Shown here one piece after another: positions 8,451 to 17,062 of a stretch of DNA of 37,523 nucleotides; positions within the stretch are counted from its first letter, which is position 1, and every line of letters starts with the position of its first letter. The position numbers and the translations under genes were made by a program. Source of the DNA: Alphaproteobacteria bacterium MedPE-SWcel (lineage in GTDB: Bacteria; Pseudomonadota; Alphaproteobacteria; Rhodobacterales; Rhodobacteraceae); NCBI GenBank assembly GCA_001874255.1, contig MPDC01000034.1, positions 1 to 37,523 on the forward strand. The letters are read 5' to 3'. A model generated the notes under the pieces. It saw only the letters and a list, made by a program, of their open reading frames with translations, was not told the DNA's origin and searched no databases.

Positions 8451-10553
8451 ATGACCAATGCAGCCGACCCCCAACGCCTTGAAAACAAATGGGACGCGGA
8501 GCATGCCGCTGCCATGAGCGAGTCCGAGAAACTGCTGTACCGCTCCAACCTCCTGGGATCGGACAAGAGAATCACAAACTACGGCGGTGGGAATACATCG
8601 GCCAAGGTGATGGAGAAGGATCCCCTCACCGGTGCCATGGTCGAAGTGCTCTGGGTCAAAGGCTCCGGCGGCGATGTCGGCTCCATCAGGATGGACGGGT
8701 TTGCGACGCTATACATGGACAAGCTGAATGCACTGAAGGACGTGTACCGTGGGCCCGAATTCGAGGATGAAATGGTGGGGTTCCTGCCGCATTGCACCTT
8801 CAACCTGAACCCGCGCGCCGCCAGTATCGACACGCCGCTGCATGCCTATGTCCCGCGCAAACATGTCGATCACATGCATCCAGACGCAATCATCGCCATA
8901 GCGGCGGCCAAGGACAGCAAAGCATTGACGCAAAAGATCTTCGGGGACAGCATCGGGTGGTTGCCGTGGAAAAGACCGGGGTACGAACTGGGCCTCTGGC
9001 TGTCGGACTATTGCGCAAAGAATCCGACCGCAAAGGGGGTCATCCTCGAAAGCCATGGCCTGTTTACCTGGGATGACGACGCGCAGGCGTGCTATGCGCT
9101 GACACTCGATGTCATTCAGACCGCGATGGATTGGTTTGCCGCCGAGACCGAGGGCCAGGCGGCCTTTGGTGGTGCCCTCCATACCAGCCTGGCCGCGGGA
9201 GACCGGCAGGCGATGGCCGCACGGTTGATGCCGGCCATCCGCGGCATGGTGTCGGGGCAGCAGCATATGGTTGGCCACTTTGATGACAGTGACGCGGTGC
9301 TGGAATTCGTCAATGCAAAGGACATGGAGCGTCTGGCCGCGCTTGGAACCTCCTGCCCGGATCATTTCCTGCGCACCAAGATCTGCCCGCTGGTGGTGAA
9401 CTTCGATCCCGCCGCCCCGGATATTGACGCAACCCTGAACGGTCTGGGCGATGCGGTCGCCGCCTATCGGGAGGCCTACAGGGCCTATTATGACCGCTGT
9501 AAACATGACGACAGTCCCGCCCTGCGCGACCCGAACGCGGTGGTGTATCTGGTGCCGGGAGTTGGCATGATCACCTTTGCCAAGGACAAGGCGACGGCCC
9601 GGATTTCGGGTGAATTCTACGTCAACGCGATCAATGTGATGCGCGGCGCGGATGCGGTGTCGCAGTATCAGGGGCTGCCGGAACAGGAAGCCTTTGATAT
9701 TGAATACTGGCTGCTGGAGGAGGCAAAATTGCAGCGCATGCCTGCGCCCAAGGCAATGGCTGGCCGGGTGGCGCTGGTTACCGGTGGGGCAGGCGGCATC
9801 GGATCCGCAACGGCCGAGCGATACCTGCGGGACGGCGCGGTTGTGATGCTGGCCGATATCGATGCGGAGGCTTTGACGGCAACGGCGGAGCGGCTTGCCT
9901 CCAGCTATTCGCCGGACGTCGTGCGCACGGTCACAATGGATGTCACCGATGAATCCGCCGTTGCCCGTGCCTACGCCGCTCTAGCGGTGGAGTTCGGGGG
10001 TGTCGACATTCTTGTCTCGAACGCGGGGATCGCGAGTTCCGCTCCGGTGGAAGAGACCAGCCTCGCGCTGTGGAACCGGAATATGGCGATCCTGTCCACC
10101 GGATATTTCCTGGTCAGCCGCGAGGCCTTCAAGCTGTTCAAGACGCAAGGGATCGGCGGCTCCGTGGTGTTTGTTGCGTCCAAGAACGGCCTTGCCGCAT
10201 CGCCCAACGCCTCTGCCTATTGCACCGCGAAGGCCTCTGAAATCCACCTCGCCCGCTGTCTGGCGCTCGAGGGCGCCGCGATGGGGGTGCGGGTCAATGT
10301 CGTCAACCCGGATGCGGTTCTGAAGGGGTCGAAGATCTGGCAGGGGGAATGGCTGGATCAGCGCGCCGGCACCTATGGCACCGACAAGGACGGGTTGGAG
10401 AAGATGTATCGCGACCGCTCGATGCTCAAGCGCTCTGTTCTGCCTGAGGATATCGCCGAAGCCGCGTATTTTCTTGCATCCGACCTGTCGGCCAAATCGA
10501 CCGGCAATATCATCAACGTGGACGCTGGCAACGTCCAGGCCTTCACCCGCTAA
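8451..10553 (+). CDS. rhaD: Bifunctional rhamnulose-1-P aldolase / lactaldehyde dehydrogenase
   Basis: A 700-residue fusion enzyme. Residues 1 to about 430 are a class II aldolase (AraD-like) domain, with GGGNTSAK near residues 45-53, the metal-binding HAYVPRKHVDHMH cluster and ESHGLFTW. It splits rhamnulose-1-phosphate into dihydroxyacetone phosphate and L-lactaldehyde. Residues from about 435 are a short-chain dehydrogenase with the Rossmann motif TGGAGGIG, the SNAG motif and the catalytic SAYCTAK, expected to oxidise lactaldehyde to lactate. The start is MTNAADP (8451), after a GGAGG in ATGGAGGCACCA; upstream in-frame TTG (8406) and ATG (8439) codons are less likely. First gene of the plus-strand rhaDI operon. 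Confidence 0.94.
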   Translation: MTNAADPQRLENKWDAEHAAAMSESEKLLYRSNLLGSDKRITNYGGGNTSAKVMEKDPLTGAMVEVLWVKGSGGDVGSIRMDGFATLYMDKLNALKDVYRGPEFEDEMVGFLPHCTFNLNPRAASIDTPLHAYVPRKHVDHMHPDAIIAIAAAKDSKALTQKIFGDSIGWLPWKRPGYELGLWLSDYCAKNPTAKGVILESHGLFTWDDDAQACYALTLDVIQTAMDWFAAETEGQAAFGGALHTSLAAGDRQAMAARLMPAIRGMVSGQQHMVGHFDDSDAVLEFVNAKDMERLAALGTSCPDHFLRTKICPLVVNFDPAAPDIDATLNGLGDAVAAYREAYRAYYDRCKHDDSPALRDPNAVVYLVPGVGMITFAKDKATARISGEFYVNAINVMRGADAVSQYQGLPEQEAFDIEYWLLEEAKLQRMPAPKAMAGRVALVTGGAGGIGSATAERYLRDGAVVMLADIDAEALTATAERLASSYSPDVVRTVTMDVTDESAVARAYAALAVEFGGVDILVSNAGIASSAPVEETSLALWNRNMAILSTGYFLVSREAFKLFKTQGIGGSVVFVASKNGLAASPNASAYCTAKASEIHLARCLALEGAAMGVRVNVVNPDAVLKGSKIWQGEWLDQRAGTYGTDKDGLEKMYRDRSMLKRSVLPEDIAEAAYFLASDLSAKSTGNIINVDAGNVQAFTR

Positions 10554-10564
10554 GGAGACCGGTC

Positions 10565-11839
10565 ATGATCAAACCTGATATCATTGCACAGAACAACGAC
10601 GCAGCCCGCGCCAGTCTCGCTGCGGATTACGACGCGCTGGGCGAACATCTCGACAGGCGCGGGATCTCAATCGACGAGATCAAATCCAGGGTTGCCCGCT
10701 ACGGTGTTGCCGTGCCGAGCTGGGGCGTCGGCACCGGTGGAACGCGCTTTGCCCGGTTTCCCGGCGCCGGAGAACCGCGCGATATCTTTGACAAGCTGGA
10801 CGATTGCGGCGTCATCCACCAACTGACCCGCGCCACCCCATCCGTTTCGCTGCATATTCCATGGGATGCGCAGCCTGCTGCGGATCTGACCAGCAAGGCA
10901 GAAGAGGTCGGTCTGGGCTTTGATGCGATGAACTCCAATACGTTTCAGGACCAGCCTGATCAGCCGCATAGCTACAAGTTCGGCTCCCTCTCCCACACCG
11001 ATGCGCCAACACGCGAGCAGGCGGTGGACCATAATATCGCCTGCATCGAGCTTGGTCGGGCAATAGGCTCAAAGGCGCTGACGATCTGGGTTGGCGATGG
11101 GTCGAATTTCCCGGGCCAGACAAATTTCACCCGTCAGTTCGAACGCTATCTTGACGCCGCCCGGCAGATCTATGCCGCGCTGCCGACAGACTGGACCTTG
11201 CTGACCGAACACAAAATGTACGAACCGGCGTTTTATTCCACGGTGTTGCAGGATTGGGGCAGCAATCTGCTGATCGCTCAGCACTTGGGAGAGCAGGCCA
11301 AATGTCTCGTTGACCTCGGCCACCATGCGCCGAACGTCAACATTGAAATGATCGTGGCCCGCCTGACCCAATTCGGCAAGCTCGGCGGCTTTCATTTCAA
11401 TGACAGCAAATACGGCGACGACGATCTCGATACCGGCAGCATTGATCCCTACCGGCTGTTCCTTGTTTTCAATGAACTGGTCGAGGCCGAAGGGAAACCG
11501 GGATTCAACCCGATGCATATGCTGGACCAGAGCCACAATGTGACGGATCCGATCGAAAGCCTCATGGTCTCTGCAATGGAGGTCCAGAGGGCCTACGTTC
11601 AGGCGCTTTTGGTGGATCGTCAGGCCTTGGTCGGCTACCAGGAGGAAAATGACGCGCTGATGGCGACCACTACGCTGAAGCTGGGCTTCCGCACGGATGT
11701 GGAGCCGATCCTGGCCATGGCGCGGCTGACTTCCGGGGCGGCAATCGACCCGGTCGCGGCCTATCGTGCGTCGGGATACCGCAAAGCCATGGCAGACATC
11801 CGTCCCCAGAGCCGGGGCGCGGGCGGCGGAATCGTCTGA
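10565..11839 (+). CDS. rhaI: L-rhamnose isomerase (rhizobial type)
   Basis: A 424-residue TIM-barrel aldose isomerase converting L-rhamnose to L-rhamnulose. It belongs to the rhizobial/Pseudomonas stutzeri-type family, distinct from E. coli RhaA. Visible landmarks are VPSWGVGTGGTRFARFPG near residue 50, the metal-binding stretch TEHKMYEPAFYS, LVDLGHHAPNVNIEM, and GFHFNDSKYGDDDLD with late metal ligands. It starts 11 bp after rhaD with an AAGGAG ribosome site, so the two form one operon. It ends before a GC-rich inverted repeat. Confidence 0.94.
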   Translation: MIKPDIIAQNNDAARASLAADYDALGEHLDRRGISIDEIKSRVARYGVAVPSWGVGTGGTRFARFPGAGEPRDIFDKLDDCGVIHQLTRATPSVSLHIPWDAQPAADLTSKAEEVGLGFDAMNSNTFQDQPDQPHSYKFGSLSHTDAPTREQAVDHNIACIELGRAIGSKALTIWVGDGSNFPGQTNFTRQFERYLDAARQIYAALPTDWTLLTEHKMYEPAFYSTVLQDWGSNLLIAQHLGEQAKCLVDLGHHAPNVNIEMIVARLTQFGKLGGFHFNDSKYGDDDLDTGSIDPYRLFLVFNELVEAEGKPGFNPMHMLDQSHNVTDPIESLMVSAMEVQRAYVQALLVDRQALVGYQEENDALMATTTLKLGFRTDVEPILAMARLTSGAAIDPVAAYRASGYRKAMADIRPQSRGAGGGIV

Positions 11840-11883
11840 GCCGGAGTCTGTGAGACTGAGCCTAAATCTGAGCCTGGGGCGCA

Positions 11884-11930
11884 GGGTGCTGCCCCGCCCG
11901 GAACTGACATCGCGGGGCAGGGCGGCACCC
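11884..11930. terminator. Bidirectional GC-rich hairpin between rhaI and the GH1 gene
   Basis: Two 18-base arms (GGGTGCTGCCCCGCCCGG at 11884-11901 and CGGGGCAGGGCGGCACCC at 11913-11930) pair at about 15 of 18 positions. They sit exactly between the ends of convergent transcripts. No T-run of note follows on either side, so it would be an atypical terminator or a 3'-end-protecting structure. Confidence 0.6.
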
Positions 11931-11936
11931 GGCTGA

Positions 11937-13271
11937 TTACCGCGCGGTCAGGGCGTCTTTCAGCGCATGATAGGAGGCTTTGGGCGTGCGCACCAATGTG
12001 TCGAAATCCACATGCACCATGCCAAAGCGCTTCTCATAACCCAACGCCCATTCGTAGTTGTCCAGCAGCGACCACAGGAAATACCCCTCGACCGGGACGC
12101 CTTCGGAAATCGCTTGGCGGACCCGCTCGAGATGGGCGTCAACATAGGCGATACGCTCGGGGTCCGGCACCGTTCCATCGCGGATCACATCCGCATTGGC
12201 CATGCCGTTTTCCGTCACGATCAGCGGCAGGTCGCCAGTGTATTCAGCGGCTGTCCGGGTCAGGAACTGATAGAGACCATCGGGGTAGATTTCCCATCCC
12301 ATCTGGGTTTTGGGCAACGGGCCGTCGAGTTCGGCGTAATGCGGCCAGGGGCCTGCCTCCGGTCCGATCACCTTGCGGGTGTAGTAGTTCAGCCCGCACC
12401 AGTCGACCGGCTGGGTGATGGTCTTGAAATCATCCTGCCAGCCCTTGGGCAGATGCGGCTCCAGCCCTTTCAGCGCCGGTTCGGGATAGGCGCCTTTGAA
12501 CACGCCGCCGAGGAAGAAACGGTTGTAGATTGCATCATAGGTCTCTGCCGCCGCCAGCGCCTCGGGGGTGTTGTCCACCGGATGCGCCCATTCGAAATTG
12601 AAGACCGCGCCAAGGTTCGACATGCCGAGCCCCCGCATCACCTCGATGGCCCGCCCATGCGCCAGAAGCACGTGGTGCATGGCCCGCGCCGTGGCCCGGA
12701 CATCGCGCAGCCCCGGGGCGTGGTGGCCGAGGAAATGCGACAACCACCCGACGCACCAGGGTTCGTTGATCGGCGCGACAGAATACATCCGGTCGCCGAT
12801 CCGTCCCATGATGACCTCGGTGAATTCCGCGAACCAATTGCCAATGTCGCGGTTGCGCCAGCCGCCGAGATCGGCGAGAGGCTGCGGCAGCTCCCAGTGG
12901 TAGAGGGTGGCGCAGGGCTTCAGTCCGCGCTCCAGCATGGCGTCCGTCAGCCGGTCATAGAAATCGAGCCCCTCGGCATTGGGCGTGCCGGTGCCTTCGG
13001 GCAGCACCCGGGCCCAGCTGGTGGAGAACCGGTAGCAATCAAGCCCGGCCGCCGCCGCCAGATCGAGATCTTCCTCGAAACGATGGTAGTGATCACAGGC
13101 GGTATCGCCGTTCTCGGCCCGCACGACATTGCCGGGGGTCGCCGCAAAACTGTCCCAATGGGTCGGGCCTGCGCCGCCGAATGCGTGGCCTTCGATCTGG
13201 TAGGAAGAGGTGGCGCTGCCAAACAGGAAATCCGCAGGGAAATCCGCGCGCGTGAAGGTGAATTTGGTCAT
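11937..13271 (-). CDS. GH1 beta-glucosidase
   Basis: A 444-residue cytoplasmic glycoside hydrolase family 1 enzyme of normal length, without signal peptide. N-terminal FPADFLFGSATSSYQIEG is the GH1 signature. The acid/base Glu is E170 in PINEPW (usually T-x-NEP; here Ile precedes Asn) and the nucleophile is E354 in IVTENG. YHWELPQPL and LNYYTRK complete the active-site set. It is expected to hydrolyse beta-glucosides; the exact substrate is not visible. The gene begins 4 bp after the stop of the LacI regulator, so both form one transcript divergent from the alpha-glucoside operon. Homologous agl loci need not carry a GH1 gene here, which suggests broader glucoside control. Confidence 0.92.
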   Translation of the reverse strand: MTKFTFTRADFPADFLFGSATSSYQIEGHAFGGAGPTHWDSFAATPGNVVRAENGDTACDHYHRFEEDLDLAAAAGLDCYRFSTSWARVLPEGTGTPNAEGLDFYDRLTDAMLERGLKPCATLYHWELPQPLADLGGWRNRDIGNWFAEFTEVIMGRIGDRMYSVAPINEPWCVGWLSHFLGHHAPGLRDVRATARAMHHVLLAHGRAIEVMRGLGMSNLGAVFNFEWAHPVDNTPEALAAAETYDAIYNRFFLGGVFKGAYPEPALKGLEPHLPKGWQDDFKTITQPVDWCGLNYYTRKVIGPEAGPWPHYAELDGPLPKTQMGWEIYPDGLYQFLTRTAAEYTGDLPLIVTENGMANADVIRDGTVPDPERIAYVDAHLERVRQAISEGVPVEGYFLWSLLDNYEWALGYEKRFGMVHVDFDTLVRTPKASYHALKDALTAR

Positions 13272-13275
13272 GTAT

Positions 13276-14307
13276 CTAGATCCTGTTGGGCGCCGGTCCG
13301 GTGGAGCGTCCGACGGTCAGCTCGGCTTCGAGCAACTCGGTCAGGGGGGAGGACCCCGGGGTTTCGATTTGGGTGATCAGGAGCTGTGCAAGCTTTCGTC
13401 CTGCGTCACGGACAGAAGATCGGGTGGCGGTAAACACCGGAACATCGCTGCCGTTGCGAAGATATGACAAGTCATCGTCGTGGGTGATGACCGAAATGTC
13501 CCGCCCCAGGACCAGGGCGGCTTCCTCGATGGCGCGGCGGACACCGAAGGCCGCGATGATGGAGGACACGAGGTAGGCCGTCGGCGGATCATCCAGAGAT
13601 TGCGTCCGCCGGACGGTGTCATAGCCGTAGACCTCCGTCATTTCGCCGGCAAACAGCAGTCTCGGATCGGGAACGATGGCGCGTGCCTTCAGCGCCGCCT
13701 CGTAGCCGCGGCGCCGACGAAAGGCGAAATCCATGCTTTCCTGGCCGTTCACCAGGCAGATCCGGCGATGGCCCAGGTCCAGCAGGAAATCCGTGGCCCT
13801 CTGAAAGGCGCTGGTATTGTTCACATCAAGCCAGCTGTATGGGGTCGCAATATCGGTGGCGCGCCCATGCACCGCAAAGGGCAGGCCGATTTCCTGCAGC
13901 AGGGGAATGCGCGCGTCCCGCATTTTGGGCGCGTGCAGCACAATGCCATCGACGTTCCGCTTTGCGACCATCTCGTGATAGGCGCGCGATTGTTCCTGAT
14001 CCGCCACCAGCGACAGCACCATATCATATCCGGCCCGACTGTAGCTTTCCCCGGCACCGGAGATGAAATCGCCAAAGATCGGGTTCATCATTTCATGCTG
14101 CGTTGAGAGTGGGATCACGTGACCGATCGCCATCGCCCGCCCCGTCGCCAGAGCCTTGGCGCGGGTATTGGGGCGATAGTTGTGTTGCTCGGCGGCCTGC
14201 ATCACGCGCTTGCGGGTCTCCTCGCTGACCTCCGGATAGCCGTTCAGCGCCCGGCTCACGGTGGTCTGGGACAGGCCCAGATGCGCGGACAGCTGCTTGA
14301 GGTTCAT
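13276..14307 (-). CDS. aglR: LacI-family regulator of the alpha-glucoside genes
   Basis: A 343-residue LacI/GalR-family repressor. The N-terminal HTH (MNLKQLSAHLGLSQTTVSRA) and hinge helix (RPNTRAKALATGRA) are intact, followed by a periplasmic-binding-like effector domain. The start is MNLKQL (ATG 14305-14307), preceded by GGAGACC; a GTG/ATG five codons earlier would leave no ribosome site. Its divergent position to aglE and two palindromes AAAGCGCTTT in the gap, a typical LacI-family operator core, indicate that it represses both aglEFGAK and its own operon with the GH1 gene, with relief by a glucoside or glucose. Effector identity is inferred from the Sinorhizobium agl locus. Confidence 0.88.
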   Translation of the reverse strand: MNLKQLSAHLGLSQTTVSRALNGYPEVSEETRKRVMQAAEQHNYRPNTRAKALATGRAMAIGHVIPLSTQHEMMNPIFGDFISGAGESYSRAGYDMVLSLVADQEQSRAYHEMVAKRNVDGIVLHAPKMRDARIPLLQEIGLPFAVHGRATDIATPYSWLDVNNTSAFQRATDFLLDLGHRRICLVNGQESMDFAFRRRRGYEAALKARAIVPDPRLLFAGEMTEVYGYDTVRRTQSLDDPPTAYLVSSIIAAFGVRRAIEEAALVLGRDISVITHDDDLSYLRNGSDVPVFTATRSSVRDAGRKLAQLLITQIETPGSSPLTELLEAELTVGRSTGPAPNRI

Positions 14308-14319
14308 GAGGCCGGTCTC

Positions 14320-14331
14320 CAAAGCGCTTTA
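14320..14331. promoter_or_regulatory. LacI-type operator O1 (aglR side)
   Basis: CAAAGCGCTTTA contains the perfect palindrome AAAGCGCTTT (14321-14330) and lies only 13 bp upstream of the aglR start, overlapping the expected 5' leader. It fits autorepression. Its centre is 154 bp from the second site, so looping between the two is possible. Confidence 0.75.
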
Positions 14332-14473
14332 AATTTCCGGTGCGACCGGTCTTGATTTCAACAAACTGCCTCGTTTTGTGCCAAAGGGAAAGAGCCGATT
14401 TCAAGCATACATGTTGGCCTATGCGCATAGACTCATTGACAGGGTGAATAGAATCTTGAATTTTGGGCGCAGT

Positions 14474-14485
14474 CAAAGCGCTTTG
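14474..14485. promoter_or_regulatory. LacI-type operator O2 (aglE side)
   Basis: CAAAGCGCTTTG is a perfect 12-bp palindrome with the same core as O1, 73 bp upstream of the aglE start. Just downstream are weak promoter-like elements, TTGGTT (14491-14496) with TAGCAT (14513-14518) at 16-bp spacing, or TATAAA at 14521; which is used cannot be decided by eye. The site likely controls aglEFGAK. Confidence 0.78.
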
Positions 14486-14558
14486 GTGATTTGGTTTGTA
14501 TGCCTGAAAAACTAGCATTGTATAAAATGCGGGGCGCGCCACTTTGGGAGGAGATAGA

Positions 14559-15908
14559 ATGAAACATACTTTGATGACCGCTGCAGCGGTCGCTGCGTTG
14601 GTCGCGGGAACAGCCAGCGGGCAGGACCTGATTTTTCCGGTAGGGGAAGGCGACTTCAACTGGGATAGCTATGCCGCGCTTGAGAAAACCGACCTCGCCG
14701 GCGAGCAGGTAACGGTGTTCGGCCCATGGCTCGGCCCGGATCAGGAGCTGGTCGAGAACGTGCTGGCCTATTTCGCCGCCGCCACCGGTGCGGATGTGCG
14801 CTATGCAGGGTCCGACAGCTTTGAACAGCAGATTGTCGTCGATGCCGAAGCAGGTTCCGCGCCGAATGTCGCGGTTTTCCCACAGCCGGGTCTGGTGTCC
14901 GACATGGCGGAGCGCGGCTTTATTGCTCCGCTTGGCGAAGAGACCGCCACATGGGTCAAGGAAAACTACGCCGCGGGCCAGTCCTGGGTGGATCTCGGTA
15001 CGTTTTCCGGACCGGACGGCAACGAGGGCCTCTATGGTCTGTTCTACAAAGTCGACCTGAAGTCACTGGTCTGGTTCAACCCCGAGAATTTCGAGGATTT
15101 CGGATATGATGTCCCGACCTCCATGGAAGCGCTGAAGACGCTGACCGACCAGATGGTCGCCGATGGCAATACGCCGTGGTGCATCGGGCTGGGATCCGGT
15201 GGAGCGACCGGCTGGCCCGCGACGGACTGGGTCGAAGACATGATGCTGCGCACGCAGGAACCCGCCGTCTATGATCAATGGGTTGCCAATGAGATCGCCT
15301 TTGACGATCCACGCGTTGTCGAGGCAATCGAAGAATTCGGCTATTTCGCGCGCAACGACAAATACGTCTCTGGCGGCGCCGGGGCTGTGGCCTCTACCGA
15401 TTTCCGCGACAGCCCCAAAGGGCTTTTTGCCAGCCCGCCACAGTGCATGATGCACCGTCAGGCCTCTTTTATTCCGGCGTTTTTTCCTGAAGGCACCGAA
15501 ATGGGACTGGATGCTGACTTCTTCTACTTCCCGGCCTATGAGGGCAAGGAACTGGGCAACCCGGTTCTCGGTGCGGGCACAATCTGGTCCATCACCAATG
15601 ACAGCGAGGGCGCGCGGGCTCTGATGGAGTTCCTGCAATCCCCCATCGCCCATGAAGTCTGGATGGCGCAGCAGGGCTTCCTGACGCCGCTCAAGAGCGT
15701 CAACACGGACCTCTATGCCACCGATACCCTGAAGAAAATGGGCGAGATCCTCTTGTCTGCCGATACCTTCCGCTTTGACGCCTCTGACCTGATGCCGGGC
15801 GGCGTGGGCGCGGGGTCCTTCTGGACCGGTATGGTCGACTATGCGGGTGGCAAGCCTGCCGCTGATGTCGCGACCGAGATCCAGTCCTCCTGGGATGCGT
15901 TGAAGTAA
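14559..15908 (+). CDS. aglE: Alpha-glucoside ABC transporter, binding protein
   Basis: A 449-residue periplasmic extracellular solute-binding protein (family 1) of the AglE type, receiving alpha-glucosides such as sucrose, maltose or trehalose in the Sinorhizobium system. It has a signal peptide of about 21 residues (hydrophobic core then GTASGQD) and the SBP landmarks VENVLAYFAAATGADV, DMAERGFIAPL and a Trp-rich C-terminal half. The start ATG (14559-14561) follows the strong ribosome site GGGAGGAG. First gene of aglEFGAK, behind operator O2. A 132-bp gap with hairpins follows, as is common after a highly expressed binding-protein gene. Confidence 0.92.
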   Translation: MKHTLMTAAAVAALVAGTASGQDLIFPVGEGDFNWDSYAALEKTDLAGEQVTVFGPWLGPDQELVENVLAYFAAATGADVRYAGSDSFEQQIVVDAEAGSAPNVAVFPQPGLVSDMAERGFIAPLGEETATWVKENYAAGQSWVDLGTFSGPDGNEGLYGLFYKVDLKSLVWFNPENFEDFGYDVPTSMEALKTLTDQMVADGNTPWCIGLGSGGATGWPATDWVEDMMLRTQEPAVYDQWVANEIAFDDPRVVEAIEEFGYFARNDKYVSGGAGAVASTDFRDSPKGLFASPPQCMMHRQASFIPAFFPEGTEMGLDADFFYFPAYEGKELGNPVLGAGTIWSITNDSEGARALMEFLQSPIAHEVWMAQQGFLTPLKSVNTDLYATDTLKKMGEILLSADTFRFDASDLMPGGVGAGSFWTGMVDYAGGKPAADVATEIQSSWDALK

Positions 15909-15923
15909 ACGCGCGTCTCAACA

Positions 15924-16011
15924 GCAGGTGCGGCGGCGCTATCGCCCGTCGCGCCTGCGTGCCGGTGGCCCTTGTTTTTCACCACTCACGGGCTTCGAAG
16001 GTCACCGGCAC
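15924..16011. promoter_or_regulatory. Two hairpins between aglE and aglF
   Basis: An imperfect stem of about 15 bp lies at 15924-15958 (arms beginning GCAGG and ending CCTGC). Next to it is a perfect 9-bp repeat GTGCCGGTG (15959-15967) / CACCGGCAC (16003-16011) enclosing a T-rich loop. They sit in the 132-bp gap after the binding-protein gene and before the aglF ribosome site. The likely role is 3'-end stabilisation of aglE mRNA or partial attenuation; inferred only. Confidence 0.5.
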
Positions 16012-16040
16012 ATCTTTTCTCTCGCAATCAGGAGCCAACC

Positions 16041-17048
16041 ATGCATCCAGCCATTCAGGGGTTGCTGACCATTGCCTTTGGCGTCGGGGGCTGTGTCGGC
16101 TATTTCTACCTCTCGAACATCATCCTCGACACGCTGATCTTTCCGGCGCGTGGCAAGGAGATCGCCCGCAATATCCGGCGCGCCAATATGGTGCGGCCCT
16201 GGCTCTTTCTGCTGCCGGCCTTGCTGGCGCTGGGCCTGTATCTCGCCTATCCGGTGGTCGAAACCATCCGCCTGTCGCTGACCGAACGGCTGCCCGGCGG
16301 CGGGTCAGAGTTCGTCGGGCTGGCCAATTACAAACAGATGCTGGCGGAGGCCAAATTCTGGGAGGCCCTGCAGAACAATTTCCTGTGGCTTCTGGTGGTG
16401 CCCGCAGCCTCCACGGCCTTCGGGTTGTTGGCAGCGCAGCTCACGGACCGGCTGGCCTGGGGCAATATCGCCAAATCGCTGATCTTCATGCCGATGGCGA
16501 TTTCCTTTGTCGGCGCCGCGGTGATCTGGAAACTGGTCTATGACGCCCGCCCGCCCGGAACCGAGCAAATCGGTATCCTGAACGCGGTCTATATCTGGCT
16601 TGGCGGCATCGAACCGCAGCAATGGCTGACCATTCCGTTCTGGAACAACTTCTTTCTGATGATGGTTCTGGTCTGGATCCAGACCGGGTTTGCCATGGTG
16701 ATCCTGTCGGCGGCGCTGCGGGGTATTCCTGAGGAAACGGTAGAAGCCGCGATTGTCGACGGGGCAGGCCCGTTTCAGATCTTTTTCCGCATCAAGGTGC
16801 CGCAGATCATCGGCACGATCGTCGTGGTCTGGACCACGATCACCATTGTTGTGCTCAAGGTCTTTGACATCGTGTTTGCGATGACCAATGGCCAGTGGCA
16901 GACGCAGGTTCTGGCCAACTACATGTATGACAAGCTGTTTGTTGCGCGCGACTGGGGCGTCGGATCGGCAAGCGCGATGATGATCATGCTGCTGGTTCTG
17001 CCGATCCTGATCTGGAACGTCTACAATGCACGCCGCGAAATGCGCTGA
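16041..17048 (+). CDS. aglF: Alpha-glucoside ABC transporter permease
   Basis: A 335-residue inner-membrane permease of the MalF-like binding-protein-dependent family. It has an N-terminal hydrophobic pair (residues 8-37), a second helix set starting RPWLFLLPALLALGL, and the EAA loop EAAIVDGAGPFQIFFRI that docks on AglK. The start is MHPAIQG (16041), directly preceded by AGGAG; the frame upstream has no ribosome site. It pairs with AglG. The aglG start follows after 14 bp. Confidence 0.92.
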   Translation: MHPAIQGLLTIAFGVGGCVGYFYLSNIILDTLIFPARGKEIARNIRRANMVRPWLFLLPALLALGLYLAYPVVETIRLSLTERLPGGGSEFVGLANYKQMLAEAKFWEALQNNFLWLLVVPAASTAFGLLAAQLTDRLAWGNIAKSLIFMPMAISFVGAAVIWKLVYDARPPGTEQIGILNAVYIWLGGIEPQQWLTIPFWNNFFLMMVLVWIQTGFAMVILSAALRGIPEETVEAAIVDGAGPFQIFFRIKVPQIIGTIVVVWTTITIVVLKVFDIVFAMTNGQWQTQVLANYMYDKLFVARDWGVGSASAMMIMLLVLPILIWNVYNARREMR

Positions 17049-17062
17049 GGGAGGGCTTTGGA

